Notes under the pieces: generated by a model
Told to the model about the DNA's origin: nothing
Database searches by the model: none
Seen by the model: only the letters and a program-made list of their open reading frames with translations
Source of the DNA: Priapulus caudatus
Lineage: Eukaryota > Priapulida > Priapulimorpha > Priapulimorphida > Priapulidae
Direction of reading: 5' to 3'
Assembly: GCF_000485595.1 (NCBI RefSeq)
Contig: NW_014579288.1
Coordinates: 7,607-31,624 of the forward strand
Length of the DNA stretch: 24,018 bases
Translations under genes and position numbers: made by a program
Shown here: positions 16,980-24,018 of the stretch, piece by piece
How positions within the stretch are numbered: position 1 is the first letter of the stretch
How the letters are laid out: every line of letters begins with the position of its first letter

Positions 16980-17659
16980 TTCTGCGGTCATGCGTTATAC
17001 GTAAACTGGGTGACAGCCACTGCCCAGAACATTTTATTTTGTCGGTAACATTTTCGTCCCCTCTTCTTAACCAAAGCCCAGCTTATCCGTATAGTGTTAG
17101 GGAGCGCTCGTGTATTTTGCTTGTAGTTTTTTTGCATCGCGCTGTATTTATTAGACGTAGACAAAGATGGCGGTCGTCGGGGTCGTCATGGCAGGGCTAA
17201 CTCGCCGAACCTTTAGTGAATATATATTTATTTTAGTGAGCAGACTAGCTATTGTGTATTTTGTAGGCGAGGATGAAGAGAAGGTGTCTCAATGCCATTT
17301 TATTTGTTTTTGTTTCCATAGCGATATTTATATATTCTCGATTGTTGAGTATTTTTTTCGACTCTTTGATTGTATGGCGACTAACTTGCGAGATTAATGT
17401 AGAATTCTCCGGCAGGTGGTGCTGGTGTCACTTTCTCGTTCGCGTGAGTGGCTAAACGCAATGGTGCTATTGCAGTCTGTGCAACTTTTTTACACTTAAT
17501 CTGGTGGAATTCCTGCATCGAGCCGATCCACTGTAGTGAGTGAACGTCAGCAAGACAGTTTGTGATAAAAACGGATTGACAATATCTATACACATTGTTC
17601 TTAGTTTTTATAGAGCAGTTAGCGGCGGTTCGATGCGATATGCCTACCACAGCAGTGTC
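16980..17659. other. low-copy sequence, no supported gene
   Basis: Contains the YY1-like site at 17164 and a ccggcaggtggtgctggtgtc (about 17410-17430) that recurs as gcaggtggcgctggtgtc at about 17970, probably a shared dispersed element end. The 100-codon minus-strand frame (17381-17683) spans that element and is not called. Confidence 0.4.
17164..17175 (+). promoter_or_regulatory. second YY1-like AAGATGGCGGTC with Kozak ATG
   Basis: The motif aagatggcggtc lies in otherwise ordinary sequence and its ATG (17167) opens a 76-codon frame. The first residues (MAVVGVVMAGLTRRTF) are plausible, but the rest is hydrophobic translation of AT-rich DNA. No TATA or NRF1 motif is nearby. Confidence 0.2.
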
Positions 17660-17815
17660 TAATAATAAATAATATATTATCAATATATAATTTATAATAT
17701 TATTAATTTAATTTAATTTAATATAAATTAAATTAAATTAAATATTAATATTATTATTATTTATAATATAATATTAATATATAATATTTAATATATATTA
17801 ATAATAATACCGATT
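17660..17815. repeat. AT-only region with a perfect 17-bp palindrome
   Basis: ttaatttaatttaattt (17703-17719) and aaattaaattaaattaa (17725-17741) pair with a 5-nt loop; the surrounding sequence is TAA/TTA low complexity. Confidence 0.85.
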
Positions 17816-18039
17816 ATTATTCGCCCCTCTTGATGGCTATGTACGCGCGCTCCCGTATATTTAGAATAAGGAGGTAATAAAGCACAGAACTTATCTATAT
17901 TAACTTCTGATAGAATGTCTATGAACCGACCGACCGACCGACTCGCGGCATTTCTGTAAGATTCTGCAAGCAGGTGGCGCTGGTGTCGGGAGGTTCACCG
18001 CCCTGTGCTATGCAGAAAAGGGATGGTACCTCGTTGCTT

Positions 18040-18113
18040 ATAATCGATTGATCATGATAATTACAATGATGATGATAATAATAATATTAGTTATAATAAT
18101 AATAAGAATAAAA
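18040..18113. repeat. (GAT)n/(AAT)n low complexity
   Basis: Trinucleotide-like imperfect run. Confidence 0.75.
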
Positions 18114-18214
18114 CAAATGTTCTTGTTCACATTTTGTGCATAACAGACGCAAACAAGCTTCAGTTAAATACCGGCGTATGCCACACTGGTGCGTAACCGA
18201 CGTGGCGTGGATAA

Positions 18215-19562
18215 CTCCTGTGAGAGGGGGAGGAAGCAGAGTGAGGGTTAGAGAAAACCGAGCAGGGCGACGGGGTGGAGGAGGAAGAGACGTGGAGGCC
18301 GGTCAGCAGAAACCGAGAGGTGCGAGGCAAGAGAGTGCGGAGGCCGTAGAGAAACGCAGGAGGTGGAGGAAGAGAAGTGAGGTAGAGAAACGCAGAGGTG
18401 GAGGAAGAGAGTGAGGGCTAGAGAAACCGCAGAGGTGGAGGAAGAGAGTGAGCGGTAGAGAAACCGGCAGAGGGGGCAGGAAGACGAGTGCAGGCGGCTA
18501 GAGAAACCGAGAGGTGAGGAAGAGAGTGAGGTAGAGAAAACCGCAGAGGTGGAGGAAGAGACAGAGTGAGGGTTAAGAGAAACCGAGAGGTGGAGGAAGA
18601 GAGTGAGCGTAGGCAGAAACGAGCAGGTGGAGGAAGAGAGTGAGGCGTAGAGAACCGACGAGGCTGCGAGAAGCAGAGTGAGCGGTAGAGAAAAGCCGAG
18701 AGGGGGAGCGAGAGAGCTGAGGTAGAGAAAGCCGCAGAGGGGGCAGGAAGAGAGTGAGGGATAGAGAAACGGCAGAGCGCTTGCGGAGGAAGCAGAGTGC
18801 AGGGTAGAGCAAAACGAGAGGTGGAGGAAGAGAGTGAGGGTAGGAGAAACCGAGAGGTGGAGGCGAGCAGACGTGAGGGGGTAGAACGAAAACGAGAGGT
18901 GGAGGAAGAGAGCTGAGGGTTAGCAGAAAACAACCGACGAGGTGTGAGCGAAGCAGCAGTGAGGCCGGTAGAGAAACCGGCTAGAGGTGTAGGAAGAGAG
19001 GTGCAGGGTTAGAGAAAACCGAGAGTGGCAGGAAGCGAGAGTGAGGAGTTAGAGAAACGGAGAGGCGTGGAGGAAGAGAGTGAGCGCGTAGAGAAAAACG
19101 AGAGGTGGAGGAAGAGGAGTGAGGCGGTAAGAAACCGAGAAGGTGGGAGGAAGAGAGGAGGTAGCAGAAAAACGAGAGGTGCGGAGGAAGAGGCAGTGAG
19201 GGGTTAGAGAAAACGCACAGAGTGGAGGAAGAGAGTGAGAGGTAGAGAAACGAGAGGTGGAGGAAAGACGAGTGAGGCTAGAGAACACGACGAGGTGGAC
19301 AGGAAGAGAAGTGAGGGTAGAGAAAAACCGAGAGCGTGCGAGGAAGAGAGTGAGCGGTACGCAGAAACGAGCAGCGTGCCGAGAAGAGAGTGAGGGTAGA
19401 GCAAACGAGAGGGGAGGAAGAGGAGTGAGCGCGCTAGAGAAAACGGAGAGGTGGCAGGAAGATGAGTGAGGGTAGAGAAACCGACGAGCGGGGAGCCGAA
19501 GAGAGTGAGGGTAGAGAAACGAGAGCGGGGGAGGAAGAGAGTGAGCGGTAGAGAAACGACGC
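18215..19562. repeat. 35-bp GA-rich minisatellite, about 38 copies
   Basis: Unit gagaaaccgagaggtggagg then aagagagtgagggta, period about 35, with dense one-base insertions (often c). Apparent proteins on both strands come from the repeat. Confidence 0.93.
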
Positions 19563-19626
19563 AGCAGGCGATTAAGCCGCAGAGAAATCAATTAATGAGT
19601 GCGAGCAGGACACCCGCAGCGCACAG

Positions 19627-19634
19627 TGACGTCA
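19627..19634. promoter_or_regulatory. perfect CRE palindrome TGACGTCA
   Basis: A full 8-bp CREB/ATF site follows the end of the 35-bp array. It may be part of a repeat-derived fragment. Confidence 0.3.
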
Positions 19635-19656
19635 TCAATTCCAGGCCGGGCAGAGC

Positions 19657-19674
19657 AGTGCCCCCTAGCGGCCA
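19657..19674 (-). promoter_or_regulatory. CTCF-like motif
   Basis: The + strand agtgccccctagcggcca matches the reverse complement of the remembered CTCF consensus at all but one position (C for T in CTAGTGG). It lies between two large repeat blocks. Whether this species' CTCF uses this motif is not known from the sequence, and such CCCCCTAG motifs also occur in invertebrate SINEs. Confidence 0.3.
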
Positions 19675-19689
19675 GTGGCCGGTTCAGGA

Positions 19690-19850
19690 AGTGAATATCT
19701 AGGGGGGGCGGGACGCGAATCATGCCGAAGCTCAAAAGGGCCCACGAAGCGCCCGTGGCGGGGAGGGGGTTTAGGCTAAAAATACTTAGCCCTGAAATTC
19801 TAGCGGGGGGGCCGCCCCCTTGCCTCCCTCCCTGGATCCACCACTAGGAT
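19690..19850. mobile_element. G/C-run-tailed element fragment
   Basis: Begins tagggggggcgggacgcg and ends ggggggccgcccccttgc then ctccctggatccaccactag, which resembles the CCTGGATCCGCCACT-type end of many invertebrate elements. No coding sequence. Confidence 0.45.
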
Positions 19851-20035
19851 AATCCCGAGGAAAGCTACGAATTACGTCCATAGCGTACATAAATGCTATT
19901 ATTAGATCTTGGTTATGGCACGGTCCGTAACTATAACGTTTAGCATATCTATCAACCGGCGTTGAACATAAAGGTTTGGACATCTTTTTGCCTATTTATT
20001 GCCTATCAGCGCATGCATCCAACCACCCGCGCGCC
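19851..20035. other. low-copy spacer
   Basis: Nothing recognisable. Confidence 0.5.
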
Positions 20036-20049
20036 ATCTATCCGCCCGC

Positions 20050-20560
20050 CTTCCACCCAGCTATCCAGTTTATCCACCCACCATCCATCCATCCATCCAT
20101 CACATCAATTCCAATCATCCATCCATCCATCCATCCATCCATCCAGTCCATTATTCCACCCATCCATCATCCATCCATCCATCCATCCATCCATCCATCC
20201 ACCCCATCCCATACCATCCATTCATCCATCCATCCAATCCATCCAATCCCATCCATCCCATCCATCCATCCATCCATCCATCCATACCATCCATCCTCGA
20301 TCTTCGCATCCACCCACCCAGCCATCCAGTCCATCCATCCATCCATCCATCCATCCATCCATCCATCCATCCATCCATCCTTCCATCCTGTCGATCCACC
20401 CATCCATCCATCCATCCTTCGATGCCTTCCGAATCCATCCTCCATCCATCCATCACATCCATCCATCCATCATCCTTCCATCCTTCGATCACCCATCCAT
20501 CACATCCATCCATCCATCCATCCATCCTTTCATCCTCGAACCCACCCATAAATTCTTCCC
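20050..20560. repeat. (ATCC)n tetranucleotide repeat
   Basis: About 500 nt of CCAT/ATCC with interruptions. All three frames are open as Ile-His-Pro-Ser and its reverse as Gly-Trp-Met-Asp; none is a gene. Confidence 0.95.
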
Positions 20561-21345
20561 ATCCACCCAACACACCCGTTCCGGCCGATCGTTGCAAAAA
20601 CGTATTGCCGTATTATGCCTAAACATAAACAGGTCGCTGGCAAAATAACACAACCACGTTTGCTTGCTTTAACAGTTATTTTTAGCTAGCACACGTGTAA
20701 ACGGGCTTCCTTTCTAAGCGCCAGTACCAGGCAACGCGCGTAGCCAGCGATTAATCTAAGGAGGGGGGGCGGCAATGAGTCGAGGGAGCGGAGCGCCCGA
20801 GGGGTGGGGTGTATCCCCACTCTCACAGTGAGCAGCAGTAGCAGGTAGCAGTATTTTGATGTAGATTATTTTAACAAAACAAGCGAGAATCATTAAATAA
20901 AATTTCTAGTATTGATTCTTATAATGAATATCATGAACACCGTCTGCTAAGCCAATCAAAACAGAAATAGCATGAAGCCATGAGGTTGCGCGATCCACTT
21001 GACAAATTACATTCTATACAACAAAGTCAATGTAACCTATACAAAGATACGGCTCGTAACGTAGTTTTGATGACACTTGAGGGAGGGGGGGGCGAGCATA
21101 TTTTATCCATCCAAGCTTCCATGTCACATACAGGCAAGAGGCGAAAATACAGCTCTACTCAAGCCTACCGACCGCGCGTCCCGCGTTCATCCTCAACCAA
21201 AAACACAAAAAGGCCCCCCCCCAACCAAAGAAGACGTGGGAAGAACAAATAAACATGTATGCAGCTAAGAGCTTGTTAATTCTCTAACGTTCAAAACTTA
21301 ATTTATCACATCCATTTTAAGTTTCGCTGCCGCGCTGTTTGCCCG
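20561..21345. other. low-copy region with element fragments
   Basis: gcgtagccagcgattaatct then aaggagggggggcggcaatg (20738-20776) looks like another G-run element end. A 9-C run sits at about 21213. No splice-framed exon seen. The short frame at 20980-21252 is unsupported. Confidence 0.4.
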
Positions 21346-21354
21346 TGATTGGAC

Positions 21355-22650
21355 GCTCACGCCGCTCCACACACGCGCTCACGCACACACAGCTCGCCAC
21401 AACCAACGCGCTCACGACACGGGCACGCCGCCACACACGCGCGCTCACGCACACACGCCCGCCACCCACACACGCGCTTCACGCACACACGCCGCACACA
21501 GCGCGCTCAGCGCACACACGTCGACCACACGCGGGCTCACGCCACACACGCCGCCCACAACCCACGCGCCGCTCACGCACACACGGCGCGCACGACCAAC
21601 GCGCTCACGCCCAGCCCACGTCACACCACACCGCGCTCACGCACACACGCCAGCACACACGCGCTCACGCGCTCACCGCGCCCACGTTCGCACACGACGC
21701 GTTGCACGCAACACGCGCCTCACGCACACACGGCTCACACACACGGCGCTCACGCACACAACGCCCCGCACACACGCGCTCACGCACACACGTCGCCCTC
21801 ACCAACGCGCTCACGCACACACGTGCAGGCGACACACGCGCTGCACGCACACACGCCGGCACAGCACGCGCTCACGCACACACAAGGTGGCGTCGACGAG
21901 CGGCGCTCACGCACACACCCGTCACACCACACGACGCCTCACGCCACACCACGTCACACAACGCGCTCACGCAACACAGCCGTCGCACACACGCCGCTCA
22001 CGGCACACCACCGTCGCACACACGCTCTCACAGCACCACGTCCGCACCCACACGCCGCTCACGCGACCACGCCGCGCACCACACGCCGCACACACCGGCG
22101 TCCATGCACACACGCGCTCACGGCACACCACGTCAACACCACATGCCGCTCAAGCACACACGCGCCTGCACGCACCAACGTCGCACACACGCGCTCACAC
22201 ACACACGCCGCACACACGCGTCCATGACTCCATTGCCACACACCGCGCTCACGCGACACACGCACACACGGCGAGCGACCCAGCCGCGCCCACACCGAGC
22301 CGCCGCAGCCACGCACGCCTCTGCACGCGCACCGTCCACACGCGGGTCGCGACACCACGCCGCTCACGCCACACGTGCGCACACACGCGCTCACGCACAC
22401 GACGCCGCCACAACACGCAGTCCATGCACACACCGGCCGCCTCACGCACACAACGTGCACACACGATTCGCTCACGCACACACGCGCCTCACGCACCCAC
22501 GTCGCACACACGCGCTCACACACACACACCCACGCTTCGCGCACACGCGCTTCACCGCGACACACACGTGCTCACCGCTACACGACGTCACACACAACAG
22601 CGCCCTCACGCAACACAGCGTGCGCCGCACACGCGCTCACGCCGGCACCA
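21355..22650. repeat. GC-rich minisatellite, unit about 28 bp, about 45 copies
   Basis: Units of cgcgctcacgcacacacg plus ccgcacaca with many one-base indels. Long His/Thr/Arg frames on + and Cys/Val/Arg frames on - are artefacts. Confidence 0.93.
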
Positions 22651-23870
22651 CGATAAAAACAACCTTGCGTCGACCCCCTCATACCCGGTCCTTGACCCGC
22701 GCGCCCCCCCCCCAATCCCAAAAACTGCTCCGGCGCGCCCTTGACCTCGCCACCTTACGTCACACGCGACGTTAGGGACCCCGGGACCGCCGAACTTAAA
22801 CTGATCACACTGCAATCGCCAGTGATTTACAGCTCCCGAACAGAACCAGTACACAGAATTTGCATCGCCCATTACATCCGCAGTTACAGAATTTGTCTTG
22901 TATTTCAGTGAGGCGAATTATTTCTTTGTTAACTTTATTTTCTATTTTTTGCCCTTCTAAATCTTAGGAGGGGGCGCACTGCACACCCCATCGCCCCCCC
23001 TCGCCCCCTGCTACGCCACTGAGTACCGGCCGTCCAGCTGCACTAGGTAACTTACTGACACACTGCGAGCGCATCGCGTTCTAGCGTTTGTCTACATGCT
23101 ACAGTCAGCAGCAGCTACACGCAGGTGGAGCTGTCAGCTTGGCCCTCAGCTGTTCACTCGCTCACCCCGCGTGTGATTGGCAGGGTAAGATCACTTTATT
23201 CTGCGCGGCCATTGTGTCTTGGCTCTGTAATTTATAACTACAACTGGCCGTGGTGCAGCGTTCAGTCTACCCAACCTATTATAAAGTTCCCCCGCGCATG
23301 ACCGCTGGAACAGCTTAGGCGAGCTACTACAGCCAGCCAAAAACAGTGGTACAAACTATACACTTCGCTGCTGTGACAACACGTTGCGACAACATCGCCA
23401 TACATATTAATTATCGCTATTACTCATGGGCCCGTCCGACACACACGAAGCAGCTGCATGCGTCTCTCTCCGAGGACTGGAAACGATAAGCACCGGTCTT
23501 CGAGAACCTTGGAAGCAGAACCTAGTTCGTGAACAACCACAAACTGGCGACGTCGCCGAGCTGTCATCTGGCAGAGCCGAGGGCCGTGAGGCCAACACTT
23601 CGGCGCTTTCCAGATGACAGGTGCACATTTGACTTAACTTCTCGGAATATATACATCTTCGCAGGCCGACGAGGCGCCCGACGGACCTGTTTACCGTCTT
23701 GTAAAGGTGTATCAACGACTGAATTGCCTTCATAGAATTCACTCGCTACTGACAGTAGAAAGGCTCCACCAGCCTTACGCCCACCAGGGATCTGGAGTCT
23801 GCGATCGTTTACTTGCGTAAGCCCACTTGTTACGTGAATAATAACACCAGGGAGCCAGCTAGCCTAAGCC
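22651..23870. other. low-copy region, no supported gene
   Basis: Contains a G/C-run fragment at 22965-23025 ending in ctgctacgccactgagtac (typical element-end wording) and an 11-bp inverted repeat, ctgtcatctgg (23561-23571) with ccagatgacag (23610-23620). Overlapping frames at 23407-23742 on - and 23426-23617 on + have no recognised domain and no conserved signal. Confidence 0.4.
22965..23025. mobile_element. G/C-run-tailed element fragment
   Basis: taggagggggcgcactgcac then ccccccctcgccccctgcta and cgccactgag. Same style as the fragments at 7925 and 19690. Confidence 0.4.
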
Positions 23871-24003
23871 ATGGGGCGCCTGTGACCTAGCCATGGGCGT
23901 GGGTCGATACGACCTAGCCATGCGGGTGGCTGAACCTCTAGCCCGACCAGGCTGGCTTGCCGACGGATTGTCTATACGATCTCTAACCCCTAGGCCACTA
24001 CCG
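23870..24003 (-). mobile_element. tRNA-SINE-like head
   Basis: On - the sequence GGTAGTGGCCTAGGGGTTAG (from 24003) matches a tRNA 5' end with box A, and about 60 nt on agaggttcagccaccc is a weak box B. Downstream ggctaggtcg/ccatgg units repeat two or three times. The tRNA fold is not complete, so it is a SINE, not a tRNA gene. Confidence 0.4.
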
Positions 24004-24018
24004 ATTTCTTGGAGAGTT

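Noticed and set aside
19962-20648. Ile-His-Pro-Ser protein of about 228 residues
   Set aside because: ATCC repeat; all three frames are open with the same wording.
21339-22775. 478-codon Thr/His/Arg frame
   Set aside because: Translation of the GC-rich 28-bp array, with frame depending on noisy indels.
23407-23742. Overlapping 111-codon (-) and 63-codon (+) frames near the end
   Set aside because: No recognisable domain and each is the shadow of the other; they are left as unknown.
23941-24003. Functional tRNA gene on the - strand
   Set aside because: Box A is good but box B is imperfect and no cloverleaf with paired acceptor stem could be drawn.

Overview
The window is nuclear DNA from an animal, most likely a marine-type invertebrate. 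It has spliced protein-coding exons with GT-AG borders, TTAGGG-type interstitial telomeric repeats, pogo/Tigger-like and tRNA-SINE-like fragments, and an extreme load of micro- and minisatellites. Nothing bacterial is visible. Species and phylum cannot be fixed from the sequence alone.

One gene can be recognised: the 3' half of a SORBS-family adaptor gene (sorbin and SH3 domain proteins; CAP/ponsin, ArgBP2, vinexin; single-copy CAP in flies) on the + strand, from about 4455 to 15610. Its exons are tiny islands between tandem arrays. Exon A (4455-4565) is the first half of an SH3 domain. Exon B (from 6702) is the second half of that SH3, with compensating indels. Exon C (7518-7818) and exon D (8362-8473) are Pro/Ser/Ala-rich linker. 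Exon E (12619-12785) is a complete, very typical C-terminal SORBS SH3. Exon F (15354-15376) is a 23-nt microexon, and exon G (15527-15610) is the last coding exon with a stop. Splice phases agree for A-B, C-D, E-F and F-G. One short phase-correcting exon between D and E is missing or damaged, and the 3' end of exon B is unclear. Earlier exons (SoHo domain, first SH3) would lie upstream of the window.

Layout: 1-900 is a 430-bp tandem duplication with TA and GTGC tracts. 900-4450 holds a 20-bp array, tetranucleotide tracts, an E-box 10-mer array, degenerate telomeric repeat, a GA tract, a pentanucleotide array and small duplications. 4455-15610 is the SORBS-like gene; its introns contain a 50-bp array with a CACGTG in each intact unit (4690-6645), a roughly 380-nt T-rich tract (7120-7498), 37-bp (8482-10318), 21-bp (10340-10815) and 28-bp (10850-11045) arrays, and a roughly 150-bp array (12764-14345) that has captured the 3' end of the SH3 exon together with its splice donor. 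15611-18130 is mostly low-copy sequence with hairpins, a promoter-like motif cluster (16011-16073) and an AATAAA inside a perfect hairpin. 18215-22650 is arrays again (35-bp, ATCC, 28-bp GC-rich) with fragments of G/C-run-tailed mobile elements. The end of the window carries a tRNA-SINE-like head on the - strand.

Most long open frames here are repeat translations (His/Thr, Ser/Leu, Cys/Val, Phe-rich) and were not called. Arrays are clean at their edges and full of single-base indels inside, and several exons near repeats carry compensating indels. This looks like unpolished long-read consensus, so exon B and exon C frames should be read with that in mind.
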